64,000 nt of DNA from an uncultured Verrucomicrobiota bacterium. GTDB taxonomy: Bacteria > Verrucomicrobiota > Verrucomicrobiia > Limisphaerales > JADLHS01. Below the pieces are notes generated by a model. That model saw only the letters and a list, made by a program, of their open reading frames with translations. It made no database searches and had not been told where the DNA came from. The DNA lies in the NCBI GenBank assembly GCA_903828255.1, contig CAIKLQ010000501.1, positions 1-64,000 of the forward strand. The letters run 5' to 3'. Position numbers and translations under genes: made by a program. Of the stretch, positions 18,275-27,522 are shown in pieces (positions within the stretch are counted from its first letter, which is position 1; every line of letters starts with the position of its first letter).

Positions 18275-20079
18275 GTGCGTTGCCCAGAGTGCTGGTCATT
18301 GATGACGATCTTGGACGCCCCTTTAAGCGGTCAAACGGGGACGCTCCGGTATTGGAGAATCCAGATCGTGAGGCGTTTTGCATTCGCGCCGGCCTCCAGG
18401 ACGTGACGGGCGACATTCCAGCCGAGAAGATCAATGAACCCGTGGCCGAGGCGGTATTCCTTTCCGGTCTCCGGATTGATGACGGCAAAGCGGAACAAGC
18501 CGTGACGGAAACGCTGGCCGAAATTCGTCGTGGGTGGGAGAAATCGCCGCGATGGGCGCTGATACTACTCGACCTCCATTTCAAGACCGGCCCCCTCAAA
18601 TCGGGCGGTATTCCAGCCGGGCGTCCAGAGGACCGCGATCCGCAACGGTATTTTGGGCTGACGTTGCTTGAAGCCATTTCCAAGGAAGCACAGTTGCAAG
18701 GACTGCCGGTCGTAATTCTCTCCGCGATGGAGCGGGAACGAATTGAGGAGCGATTCTCCAAGGCTGCCAGTGACTTCGTAGATAAGAGCAAAATCAACCG
18801 GGACAAGCTAGGCGAACTGCTGCTTGAACACGGCCTTTTGGCTGATGATCGCATCATCGGCGTCTCTGTGCCGATGTTAACCTGTCTTCGCGATGCCAGA
18901 AGTCGGGCGCGACGTGGTAGCGACAACATCCTCCTCTTGGGAGAAAGCGGATCGGGCAAGGAATTGGTCGCGAATTACATCCACCGCCAATCACCAAACG
19001 CTTCCGGTCCATACATAACAGTCTTCGTTTCGGCGATACCCGACTCGTTGATTGAAGACGAGCTTTTCGGGCATGAGAAAGGGGCGTTTACGGACGGAAA
19101 GGCGGCGCGTTTCGGTGCCGCCAAGCTCGCAAACGGAGGAACCCTTTTCCTCGATGAATTTGCGGACATTTCGCCAGCGGTTCAAACGAAGTTATTGAGA
19201 CTTTTGGACAAGAACACTCGCGAGGTCAGAGCCATCGGGAGCGGCAAAGGGGAGAAGATCAAGTTGCAGGTTGTCATGGCCACCAACCGGATTGAATTGC
19301 TGAATGGCGATGATTTTCGAGCCGACCTTCTAGCGCGGGTTAAAGTAAACGAACCCATTTGCGTCCCCCCGCTGCGCGAGCGGAAGGAGGATATTCGCCC
19401 GCTGGCGCTACACTTCGTCCAAAAATTCGAGACGGAGTTTAAGGCGCAAAAACGCAAGATTTCAGATTCGGCCTGGTCTGCGCTTATGGACCACGATTGG
19501 CCAGACAATGTTCGCGGACTTGAGCGGGTCATTGAGCAGGCGGTTTACAAAGGAAAGGGACTCCGTGCCCTAATGCCAGAGCATTTGAGCATTACCCCGA
19601 GGGTTTCGCTCCCGGTCGTCTCGGGGCGGCGAAACAGAGCAACAAAGGAGGAGAATACGCCGCCATCCACGGGGGCCAGTCCGACCGCTGAGGCTCAGCA
19701 GAAGTCGCCGCCAAGACTGAAGGACGTAATCGCATTGCTTGAAGCGTGTGAGGTGGATGCAAACGGCACGGATGAATGGGCTGGCAAGTTGGATACATTG
19801 CAGGAGTCGTATGGCCTGTTGCTTGCCAAACTCGTGAAAGCGGCCCTGTTGAAGGAGCGCAATTTCAAAGGCGAAATCCAGCATACGCCGGCGATGAGAC
19901 TTCTCGCAGGGCGACGGTTGGCGGAAAAGGGTGAAGCATCCATTGCTTACAGCGCCATCAAGAGCCTGTTAAGTCATCACCCCCCCGCATTGGCAGAAAT
20001 ACTTTCGGACCCCATTTTGAAGCAGATTTACGAAACTGCGTGCGAAAAGCGGTCTGCCAAAAAGCCCAAGGTTTCGTGA
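18271..20079 (+). CDS. receiver-like + sigma-54-activator-type AAA+ protein (GAFTDG variant)
   Basis: Residues 1-190 are a receiver-like domain (LVIDDD at 8-13, LILLDLHF with D101, VVILSAM), with a long insert after the acidic triad. Residues about 200-440 are a bacterial enhancer-binding AAA+ domain: Walker A GESGSGKE near 224-231, ELFGHEKGAFTDG (271-276), Walker B GTLFLDEFAD, ATNR, and an R-finger region FRADLLARVKV. The loop that touches sigma-54 is normally GAFTGA, and here the second Gly is Asp. The C-terminus lacks an obvious Fis-type helix-turn-helix and instead has a helical domain of unknown type. It could be a remodelling ATPase rather than a transcription activator. Start overlaps the preceding stop. 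Confidence 0.8.
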   Translation: MSALPRVLVIDDDLGRPFKRSNGDAPVLENPDREAFCIRAGLQDVTGDIPAEKINEPVAEAVFLSGLRIDDGKAEQAVTETLAEIRRGWEKSPRWALILLDLHFKTGPLKSGGIPAGRPEDRDPQRYFGLTLLEAISKEAQLQGLPVVILSAMERERIEERFSKAASDFVDKSKINRDKLGELLLEHGLLADDRIIGVSVPMLTCLRDARSRARRGSDNILLLGESGSGKELVANYIHRQSPNASGPYITVFVSAIPDSLIEDELFGHEKGAFTDGKAARFGAAKLANGGTLFLDEFADISPAVQTKLLRLLDKNTREVRAIGSGKGEKIKLQVVMATNRIELLNGDDFRADLLARVKVNEPICVPPLRERKEDIRPLALHFVQKFETEFKAQKRKISDSAWSALMDHDWPDNVRGLERVIEQAVYKGKGLRALMPEHLSITPRVSLPVVSGRRNRATKEENTPPSTGASPTAEAQQKSPPRLKDVIALLEACEVDANGTDEWAGKLDTLQESYGLLLAKLVKAALLKERNFKGEIQHTPAMRLLAGRRLAEKGEASIAYSAIKSLLSHHPPALAEILSDPILKQIYETACEKRSAKKPKVS

Positions 20080-20130
20080 CTCCAGTTTCATATTGGCAGC
20101 GTGTCTGCCAACCGGGTTGAATGCATTTCC

Positions 20131-22845
20131 ATGAAAGCGTGTCGCGTTGAGATTGCACGCGCTTCAACAAGCGCCGAAGAGCCAGAGTGCATTACTTTGG
20201 CGTTGCAGGCTTTTTTCGGTCTTTTCACTCATGACAGCAGGATCGGGGAGTTTCCGTCGAACCTCATCCAGAAGGATGCAGAGCAAAAGCGGCTGATAGT
20301 TGTTCCTTCCACGCATGAATCCACACTGAATGCAATGATGGAGGAATTGCTGGTCCGTGCCTATGGTGAGCCCCCAAAAGCCATGCAAATTGGGGCTGGG
20401 CACACCCGGTTGATCCTTGTCCGTCTTCATAATGCATCGCCTCGATTTGAAAACCTCGCCCAAATTTACAGGAAGATAGGAATCGCCGAAGTGGTGGAAT
20501 TGGAGCAATTGCCTCTCATCTTCAAATTGGTCCACCTTGCGGGCGACAGCCAGGGCGTGCCGGAAAGCAAAGACATTACCCGTCCCTCAGAACTCCAAGA
20601 GGTGATTGAGACATCTGCCTTTCCCTCTGGAGCCGCTGAGATTATGGAGAGTCTTTTTCGCGACCCAAGTCTTTTGCACTCGACTTCAAGATTCTTGAGG
20701 AAGTCGTCTGTAACTGATGGAGGTTCGCCACAACCGAAAGATGTTTGGCCTCATCAGGGGGAAGCGCCGGTGAGATTGCTCTTCGGTGCGTTTACGGCAG
20801 GTGATGTGGGAAAGAACGAGTTCCTCCAAGCATTGCAGACTATTCGAATGGGATTTGACGAGGCTAACAGTCAGAAATGGAAACTGCAGCTCGGTGAAGT
20901 TTCAGATTGGGCGGAAAATGTCCTCACGCGCAAAACGGCATACCAACAGAACCCGCACCAGCTTGATGCTCTATCGACCTATTTATCTGGCCGCCGCATT
21001 TTGCTTATCGAAGATCAACTTCTGGAGCAGCACTGGAACGTAGCACTGCCGGTGATCTTTGGACTGAAAGGAATCCTTCCGAGGAGAGGGAAACTCAACG
21101 GCCTTGGAGGACCGATACTTTATCACGCTGAGACAGTGGATGACGCTCTGAGACGCTATGGTGAGATGATTGGCTCCTTCGACATTATCCTGTTAGACTT
21201 GTTCTCAAGCGAAGCTCGTCTCACTCGGACACGGCAATTGAAAGGCGCATTACTATCCACCATTGGGGCATCTGTTAACCGACTGGTGACTGAGTTGGAG
21301 AAAGTGCGCGACAAAAGGGCGGTCTGTCCAAATCCTTTTCCGCAACTCGTTGCGTTTTCGTATGAGGGAGGAGGAACTACGGTAAGGACGATTCTTCAGG
21401 ACTTCGGAGCGGCCGACTATTTTATCAAGGGTGCAGAGGGGGAACCGCACAAGGCCGAGTTCTATTCATCCCTGCGCAATTGTGTGATAAACGCACTGAA
21501 GCGCATGTGCATCCACGTAACCGGGCACGCAAATGTTTGCCACAAGGATAGCCGATTCAATCTATGGTTGAGACAATTCAAACCGCAACATCGCCCGCTG
21601 GTGCTCAATCTCATGAAGCACTTTCGATATTACAGTGCGCAAAGCATCGTAAAGCTATTCAATCGTTATCTTCGTGCTGAGTATCCCATAGACACCCGAG
21701 GCAAAACCTTGAGGTTGACGATCGCAAATTTGGGAATAAAGCGGGTGTCTTCCCATAAAGTATGGATTTCCTATCTAGGTCGGTCCACCAAATCGGGGCC
21801 GGCTGCGTTGTCGCTGCTATCTAAGCTGGATTGGCTGAGACCCATGTCTGTCGAGGCGGCAAAACTGATAGAAGCCGTGAAAGCGTTACCCGGGTTGACC
21901 AAGGGAAAACAAATTGGCGATTATATGCCCCAATTCAAGAGCTACGAGGAATTGTGCACGGGCTTCTCTGGAAAACTACTCGGAGGCAAGGTGACGGAGT
22001 TGATTTTGGTAGATGATGTGATCGGATCTGGTGGCCAGATTGATTCCTACCTCCGAAAATGGCTCAATCGGGATTTGCTTAAAGCGCACTGGAGGGAATT
22101 CTTGATGCGATATCTGGCCCGCAACCCGAAAAAGAAGATGGACGCCACAACCAAAGCCAAACTGTGGGAGGCATTTCAAAAAGACTGGCAAAGAGTGATA
22201 GAAAAGTTGAAGGGAGTGGCGGGGGGCAAGCGCGTTCGGATTAGCGCTGTTTTTGCCGTTGGTCCCGAGAATGCCCAACTTCGACGACGGATTCGTGCAA
22301 CGATTAACAGGTCGACGGGTTCAATGACGGGTAGCATCTCGGTGCCCATGTGCCTCAATCTTGTTCGTTCGGTGGGGGACGGCAGGAAACTTGACGACTG
22401 TCATCCAACGGAATGGGATGTGTATCCCGGACACACAAAAATGCCCGGTGCTTGTGGGGGAGAGGTTGTGCTGAACATCCATGTTATCGAGGTCAGTGCA
22501 AACTATACCCAGGCATGTGGAAAGAGCGGTATTAGTAGCCCGACCATAAAAAGGATGTTGTGGGATTATGTTGGAATAACAAATCCAAGGGCGAAGGAAT
22601 TCCGCTGTAATTTTGAACCATTCGGATGGAAGGACGGAGGAGGGCTGATTGCGACCTATGCGAACACTCCGGGCAACACTTTGCCAATCGTATGGGGTGA
22701 CCAAGGAACTAGCCCTTGGATTCCCTTGTGGCCAAGGTTCTTTAATCCGTGGGATGATGGCGGAGCAGAATCTCTCAAGTGCTGCTGTGGCAGGCGAGGC
22801 CGGCAACGCATCTGCGAAAGTGCTGCTAAAAAGTCTGTGCAATGA
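20131..22845 (+). CDS. receiver-like / phosphoribosyltransferase-like (PRTase-CE) protein
   Basis: The 904-residue product (ATG 20131; GTG 20101 is in frame) has three parts. Residues 1-285 are unrecognised. Residues about 288-450 are receiver-like (LLIEDQ, D295; IILLDLF, D356; LVAFSYEGG; DYFIKG). The C-terminal half has a phosphoribosyltransferase-like signature LILVDDVIGSGGQ (about 624-636), where two Asp bind the ribose-phosphate, followed by a strand ISAVFAVG. Near the end sits NTPGNTLPIVWG and PLWPRF, an ending I associate with the PRTase-CE family of conflict systems. It is the last gene of the operon and probably its effector. Reaction unknown; nucleotide or nucleobase cleavage is the family-based guess. 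Confidence 0.7.
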   Translation: MKACRVEIARASTSAEEPECITLALQAFFGLFTHDSRIGEFPSNLIQKDAEQKRLIVVPSTHESTLNAMMEELLVRAYGEPPKAMQIGAGHTRLILVRLHNASPRFENLAQIYRKIGIAEVVELEQLPLIFKLVHLAGDSQGVPESKDITRPSELQEVIETSAFPSGAAEIMESLFRDPSLLHSTSRFLRKSSVTDGGSPQPKDVWPHQGEAPVRLLFGAFTAGDVGKNEFLQALQTIRMGFDEANSQKWKLQLGEVSDWAENVLTRKTAYQQNPHQLDALSTYLSGRRILLIEDQLLEQHWNVALPVIFGLKGILPRRGKLNGLGGPILYHAETVDDALRRYGEMIGSFDIILLDLFSSEARLTRTRQLKGALLSTIGASVNRLVTELEKVRDKRAVCPNPFPQLVAFSYEGGGTTVRTILQDFGAADYFIKGAEGEPHKAEFYSSLRNCVINALKRMCIHVTGHANVCHKDSRFNLWLRQFKPQHRPLVLNLMKHFRYYSAQSIVKLFNRYLRAEYPIDTRGKTLRLTIANLGIKRVSSHKVWISYLGRSTKSGPAALSLLSKLDWLRPMSVEAAKLIEAVKALPGLTKGKQIGDYMPQFKSYEELCTGFSGKLLGGKVTELILVDDVIGSGGQIDSYLRKWLNRDLLKAHWREFLMRYLARNPKKKMDATTKAKLWEAFQKDWQRVIEKLKGVAGGKRVRISAVFAVGPENAQLRRRIRATINRSTGSMTGSISVPMCLNLVRSVGDGRKLDDCHPTEWDVYPGHTKMPGACGGEVVLNIHVIEVSANYTQACGKSGISSPTIKRMLWDYVGITNPRAKEFRCNFEPFGWKDGGGLIATYANTPGNTLPIVWGDQGTSPWIPLWPRFFNPWDDGGAESLKCCCGRRGRQRICESAAKKSVQ

Positions 22846-22850
22846 AGGCG

Positions 22851-24281
22851 CTAGTTCTGGAGGAGGTCGCGTAGTGATATTTCTTGCCAGTAGGAGCTTT
22901 GCCGACGTTGCGCGAGGCTGTTGTCAGCCCCTTGATTGCCGCGATTCAGGTTGAACTCGAAAGACTTGTCTACCGTTTTGCCGTTCCATTGGATTCGCAC
23001 GATGCCTTTCACGCTGCCTTTGGTGTCGAACATGTTTAGCCACACCGATACATCTTCGAGACGGGCATGCTTGACCTCGACGTATTCCCAACTTGCCGTC
23101 CAGTCGCCACTTCGTCCCTGTGGCCCGGCGTGGCGGATGTCGCGGAAATACACGGCATCCGTGGCCTCCGCGCGACGCCAGAACACTTCAGGTGCGCCGG
23201 GACGGGCGGCGACATAGAGATCAACGTCGGCTGTGGATGCCGCGTGTGCCGAGGCCTCCCAAAGAGCGGCAATCCCGATGCGTCCGGCTGGCGTCCTGGG
23301 AATCTCCGTGACGGCTTTCGCAATCGCGGCGGATTCCACCTTTGGGCTGGATACGGGTGGGGCAATGGCTACCGGGGCATTTGTCGGAACTGCGACCGGG
23401 CGGTTGGGTGTTACGGCGGGCGGGACATTGATGCGCGATTCCACTCTGGGTGCATTCTCACGCCGGAAGATCGGCGGGGGGCGCATGACCAAACCCTGGT
23501 CGTTCGGGTCCAGTGTCGCAGTCAAAACGGGCGATGCCTCACCTTGCGCGGCCCGCTCGAACACGCGGGCAATGTCACTGCCGAACGTGCTCAACGTAGC
23601 GCCCTGCTCCGCGATAAACACCGACCAAAACCGCGTGACAGCGCGGCGGTGCATTTCCCCGACGGCCCAATCGTCTGAAGGCGTCAACCAGTGAACGGTT
23701 GTGTTCTGCAACTGCCCTTTGCGCTCCTTGGAGCCGAACAAAGACTCGGTGACGGATGCGGCGACCATGCCGTCGCTCGGCGTCAGCCCTTTCTCCATGT
23801 CAAAAGCAGCCTCGCGCTCATTAGATGCGAGATAGAGCGGTGATCCGATCACAATCACCGCAAGTTTTTCCTGGCCCTGACGAGCGCGGACGACTCCATC
23901 GAGAAGTTGAGGCAGGCGGAGTTGCGTCGCCTGACGCAAATCTGCGGCCGTGGGCGTTTTCAGGAATTGGACCAAGCCAACGAACTTGCCGGCATATTCA
24001 CGGCTGTTGGCGCGGGCGCGTGCCGTTCCTTCTGGCACAACCACCAATGCGAGGCGATTGCCTTGTGGCGCGGCAAGGAACTCAACTCGATCACCCGGTT
24101 GGGCACGATTCAAGAGCAAGTCCATGCTCTGCTTGAAAGCGTCCTGGCTTTGATTCGACGAAAGTCCACCACAGATTGCGACCACGTAGTGGCGTGGCGC
24201 TTCCCCAGCGGGCGCGGCGCTCACAATCAAGGCGGTCGCAAATGTGATGACGGCAACGAGGATGGATTGGATGGTTTTCAT
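22851..24281 (-). CDS. secreted vWA-like protein with DUF2135-like C-terminus
   Basis: This 476-residue protein has a clear signal peptide (basic start MKTIQSIL, hydrophobic core, cleavage near VSAAPAG). The region 28-240 resembles a degenerate von Willebrand A fold (HYVVAICGGLSSN in place of the DxSxS metal site, later LAVIVIGSP). A Pro-rich linker spans about 280-345. The C-terminal part contains DVDLYVAARPGAPEVF and a beta-rich stretch like DUF2135/YfaP-type domains that often accompany vWA. ATG at 24281 is chosen for the signal peptide; the frame is open 116 codons further upstream but inside the neighbouring gene. It overlaps the membrane-protein gene by 4 bp and is the last gene of a three-gene unit. 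Confidence 0.6.
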   Translation of the reverse strand: MKTIQSILVAVITFATALIVSAAPAGEAPRHYVVAICGGLSSNQSQDAFKQSMDLLLNRAQPGDRVEFLAAPQGNRLALVVVPEGTARARANSREYAGKFVGLVQFLKTPTAADLRQATQLRLPQLLDGVVRARQGQEKLAVIVIGSPLYLASNEREAAFDMEKGLTPSDGMVAASVTESLFGSKERKGQLQNTTVHWLTPSDDWAVGEMHRRAVTRFWSVFIAEQGATLSTFGSDIARVFERAAQGEASPVLTATLDPNDQGLVMRPPPIFRRENAPRVESRINVPPAVTPNRPVAVPTNAPVAIAPPVSSPKVESAAIAKAVTEIPRTPAGRIGIAALWEASAHAASTADVDLYVAARPGAPEVFWRRAEATDAVYFRDIRHAGPQGRSGDWTASWEYVEVKHARLEDVSVWLNMFDTKGSVKGIVRIQWNGKTVDKSFEFNLNRGNQGADNSLAQRRQSSYWQEISLRDLLQN

Positions 24282-25501
24282 GATTTGGGTTTGTTGTTCT
24301 TGTCGTCGAGGAATTGGTTTAGAAGTTCGCTGGTCTTGCGAGAACGCTCGGACTCCGCTGCGGCGAGGCGATACAACTCCACGGCGCGGGTGACGAGCTG
24401 GTTGCGCTTGGCTTCGATAATTACCAGTTTGCCTTGGAACAGGCCGACCTTCTCGCGTTCCTCGCGAAGCCCGAAAGCCTGCTTGTCCAAATCCGTTTTG
24501 ACGCGCGTCCACATGGGGTTTTCGGCACGCACGGACGGGCGATGGCGTTCCACAATTTGGGTCGCCGTAAGCCACATTGCTCCGGCGACGAGGTTGCCAA
24601 CCAAAAGTTGTAGCGCGAACGTCCACCAAGAGTTTGAACCGTGCGACACCGCGTCAAGCGATGCCATTGACGCGAGCGGGTCGGCTGTGATGCGCGAGTA
24701 GGTCTGCGCAAAGATCGGGACGGCCGCTGCCAGTGACACCATTGCCAGCGTGAATACGACGAACGCGTAACGGCGGCGGGCAAAGTCCGTATCTAACCAG
24801 TTTGCCAGCGACTTGATCAGGAAAGCCCCACCGACAATTACCGACAGGTTGAACATCGCGGCTCTCCAGTAGTGTCCGCGAAAAGCCTCAATGCCGCTCT
24901 CCAGCAGAGTGACTGCGGCACTGTTGATGTCCACCCACAGCAAGAGAAAGCTGAACACCACAATTCCCACCAACTGTGCCGCGTTCCACCAAGTCCACGG
25001 TTGTTGCGATTGGCGCTCGACTTCGATGTAGCGGTCGGTGCGTGTGAGGCGCGCAGTAAGTTCGCGCAGATGGGCTTCCCCACTGCGGACATTCGCCGCC
25101 ATGTCCTGCAATACCTGACGGAGAACCCCCTCCATATCCGCCCAAATGGAGTTGAACTTCGCAATATGGTGATCGCGCACTACGGCTTCACCGCTGCCGT
25201 TCCACGCGGCGGAGAGGATCACGTCTTTGTCGGGGTGGATTTCCGGGCGATCCTTCTTCGTTACCCAATAGTCCATCCGGCTGCTGATGAACGGGCCAGG
25301 GGCTGCATCAACTTCCGCGTGGTGCGCACCGTTGCCGTTGTGCCCCGCGCCATTCACCGAGACCGGCCCTGACGAAACAGGAGTCGGTTTCGCTGCCCCG
25401 TTCCCATTGTGGCCGTTCGCGCCATTGTGCGCCGGGAGCGAGATGTTTTGCTCGGGCAATGCGCCGTCCTGCTTCGGGGTGATGTTGCGGTTTGTCTTCA
25501 T
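24278..25501 (-). CDS. four-helix membrane protein with coiled coil
   Basis: The 407-residue product has an Asn/Gly/His-rich low-complexity N-terminus (repeats of NGNGA type), a soluble coiled-coil-prone stretch, four transmembrane helices (LVGIVVFSFLLLWV, LSVIVGGAFLIKSL, FVVFTLAMVSLAAAV, LLVGNLVAGAMWL) at roughly 180-330, and a C-terminal coiled coil to the end. ATG 25501 is preceded by AAAGGAAA, a usable ribosome site; the frame extends upstream to a TTG at 25669 within the AAA+ gene, which I do not favour. It lies between the AAA+ ATPase and the secreted vWA-like protein, so it may anchor the complex in the membrane. Family unknown. Confidence 0.7.
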   Translation of the reverse strand: MKTNRNITPKQDGALPEQNISLPAHNGANGHNGNGAAKPTPVSSGPVSVNGAGHNGNGAHHAEVDAAPGPFISSRMDYWVTKKDRPEIHPDKDVILSAAWNGSGEAVVRDHHIAKFNSIWADMEGVLRQVLQDMAANVRSGEAHLRELTARLTRTDRYIEVERQSQQPWTWWNAAQLVGIVVFSFLLLWVDINSAAVTLLESGIEAFRGHYWRAAMFNLSVIVGGAFLIKSLANWLDTDFARRRYAFVVFTLAMVSLAAAVPIFAQTYSRITADPLASMASLDAVSHGSNSWWTFALQLLVGNLVAGAMWLTATQIVERHRPSVRAENPMWTRVKTDLDKQAFGLREEREKVGLFQGKLVIIEAKRNQLVTRAVELYRLAAAESERSRKTSELLNQFLDDKNNKPKS

Positions 25502-25649
25502 GCTTTCCTTTACAAGCGGCGGTGTTGCCAATGTTTCGTCGCCCGGAATTGGATTGATACGTTGGAGTTTTTGACCCGCCGCAGGCGCATTGGATATTTC
25601 CGGTTGCAGATTCGCTACCAGGAGGTGTTTTTGCCGCACTTCGTCTCCG

Positions 25650-27305
25650 CTACTTGTCGAGTTCTTCAAGCAGCGTCACGCTATTAGCGAACGCGCTGCC
25701 GAGGGTCTTGTAGCGTTCAGCCAGGCCACGGCGGTCTTCCGTGTTGATGCGATAATCGCGGTGCGCCGCCTGCAAATGCTCCGCCGTCATTGCGTCCACG
25801 GTGTCGTCGAAGAAGTTTTGCTTGGCGCGAGTCACCATTTCCTCAAGGTCCGCTCCACTGTAGAACTCGCTTTCCGCCGCAATTTTTGAAATCACGGGAC
25901 GGATTGCATCCTCCGCCATGACAGGTTTAGGCCGACGGCCGATCAAACCAAGGTGCATTTCCAAAATCTGTTGCCGGGCCTGCTGATTGGGATAAAGAAA
26001 CGGGATGACGTAACTGAACCTCCCGGGACGCAGGAACGCGGGGTCAAGGTCGCCCGGCACATTGGTCGTGCCGACGATGATGGACTTGCGGTTGGCATCG
26101 CCGAGCCATTCCAGCATTTGAGCGAATACCCTGCTCGTCTCCTGTGAGGCGCTGTCGCCCTGGCCCGACTTCCTGCTGCCGAACCGATCAATCTCGTCCA
26201 CAAACACAATGGCAGGCGATGCCTGTTCTACCATGTGAATCGCATCTCTCACTCGCTGGCCGGACTCGCCGAGATATTTTGAAAACAGGTTCTCCGTCTT
26301 GAGGTTGATAAACGGTAGATTCGTTTCTCTGGCGAGGGCCTTGGCAAAAAGTGTCTTGCCTGTGCCCGGCGGGCCAAAAATGAGAATTCCGCGCGGTAGC
26401 GGAAGTGCGGCTCGCACAGCTCGTTCCCGCTGTTGAAGCGCCCGCACAAGATTGCGCTGAACCATCCGCTTGACGCCGTTGTAGCCACCCACGTCGTCGA
26501 AGCCGACCGATGGGTCTTCGATTTCTAGTATGTCGGAACGGCGGATGAAGTCGGCTTTGAACTTCTTCACCGTTTCCAAATCAACCCCATCGCGCCTGCC
26601 AGCCTTGGCGGCGCGATAGGCTTTGTAGATGACGACATCCGTCTGGTGAAGCGTGAGGCCGGCGGTGGCGAGAGTGAGCGCGTTCAGTTCCTGCTCCGCA
26701 AGGCGAACTCCTGATTTCCGCGCGAACGCGCAGATGATTTCCCTTCTTTCGGCATCGCTGGCCAGTTCGGGCCGGGCCAGAACGCTCATCCCCAATGTCA
26801 CTTCATCCATCGCGAGCAAGGGGCGGGATGTCACCCAGCACACCACGGATTTCTTGGCGAGAATGTCGCCGTCCTGTGCCCAAGAGCGCACCGCGTTCAA
26901 GGCGTCCAAGTTCTTGACCGAGTTGCCCTCCGGCTGATCGAGGCCGGATAGAATCAATGCGGTCTTCTCGCGCTTCAACTGGCTGTCCATGAATTTGAGC
27001 GCGCCTTGCAGGTCTTTTAGTTCGTTTTCAAGGCCAGCGCCGTAGTTGGAATCCACCGGAGCAGTCACAGCGGCAAAGTTGTCACGCTTCGTTTCCCACT
27101 TCTCCAACCCTTTCCAAGGATGGAAACGATAGACATGCTGTCCGAAAAGGCTGACGAGGTATTTCTCCAATTGTCGATTACGGTGAAAGTCAACGGTCTG
27201 CGCGGTCACGACTGCAGAGGCGCTGCAAAGGACTTCCATCATGGCGTTCTCCAGCCAACGGATGTCGAATGTCGGGGTGTTGGATTCGGGTTGTGACAGT
27301 GCCAT
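25650..27305 (-). CDS. p97/Ycf46-like AAA+ ATPase
   Basis: This 551-residue protein has one classic AAA module at about 265-480: Walker A GPPGTGKT at 311-318, Walker B IVFVDEIDRFG near 365-375, sensor-1 GTTN and arginine-finger region RPGRFSY. It closely resembles FtsH/p97 and chloroplast Ycf46-type ATPases. The N-terminal 260 residues resemble a degenerate first P-loop domain, as in Ycf46 (LILSGLDQ, VVCWVTSRPLL, then a helical bundle). The ATG at 27305 is preferred over a TTG at 27335; neither has a ribosome site. DUF1257-like, radical SAM and DUF2997 genes that often accompany Ycf46-type ATPases are encoded at 39776-41208. Confidence 0.85.
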   Translation of the reverse strand: MALSQPESNTPTFDIRWLENAMMEVLCSASAVVTAQTVDFHRNRQLEKYLVSLFGQHVYRFHPWKGLEKWETKRDNFAAVTAPVDSNYGAGLENELKDLQGALKFMDSQLKREKTALILSGLDQPEGNSVKNLDALNAVRSWAQDGDILAKKSVVCWVTSRPLLAMDEVTLGMSVLARPELASDAERREIICAFARKSGVRLAEQELNALTLATAGLTLHQTDVVIYKAYRAAKAGRRDGVDLETVKKFKADFIRRSDILEIEDPSVGFDDVGGYNGVKRMVQRNLVRALQQRERAVRAALPLPRGILIFGPPGTGKTLFAKALARETNLPFINLKTENLFSKYLGESGQRVRDAIHMVEQASPAIVFVDEIDRFGSRKSGQGDSASQETSRVFAQMLEWLGDANRKSIIVGTTNVPGDLDPAFLRPGRFSYVIPFLYPNQQARQQILEMHLGLIGRRPKPVMAEDAIRPVISKIAAESEFYSGADLEEMVTRAKQNFFDDTVDAMTAEHLQAAHRDYRINTEDRRGLAERYKTLGSAFANSVTLLEELDK

Positions 27306-27419
27306 ACAAAAGGAAGGGAGCGGCGGAAGTGCCAATTCGCATCGCGCAATCAGTTGGATTCTCAGAAACGGTGATTCTCGTGTTGTGCCAGTGAGCTATG
27401 ACACAAACTTAAAGACGTA

Positions 27420-27461
27420 GTTATTTATAGTCGCTTCAAACGTGAGCCACGTTCACGTTTG
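27420..27461 (-). promoter_or_regulatory. candidate promoter with overlapping operator, AAA+ operon
   Basis: A perfect 9-bp inverted repeat (CAAACGTGA, 7-nt spacer, TCACGTTTG; 27437-27461) sits just upstream of a minus-strand TATAAAT box (27423-27429). The position, where a -35 element would lie, suggests an operator for the unit beginning at 27305. No good -35 hexamer is visible. The rest of the 217-bp gap 27306-27522 shows nothing else clear. Confidence 0.45.
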
Positions 27462-27522
27462 GCAGCCGCTGAGGGGCTAAAAGGTCTTGGGGTCGAAGGG
27501 GGTTCAATTCCAGAAAAACGGA

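Noticed and set aside
24282-24629. 116-codon upstream extension of the secreted vWA-like gene
   Set aside because: It overlaps the membrane-protein gene and would place the signal peptide in the middle of the protein.
27320-27335. TGGCAC-N5-CCGC before the AAA+ gene as a third sigma-54 promoter
   Set aside because: Spacing is right, but it would give an almost leaderless mRNA and lacks the upstream inverted repeat and the leader box of the other two; kept only as a weak possibility.
27495-27520. GGTTCAATTCC, tRNA T-loop look-alike
   Set aside because: The flanking bases do not form a T-stem and no acceptor or anticodon stem is present.
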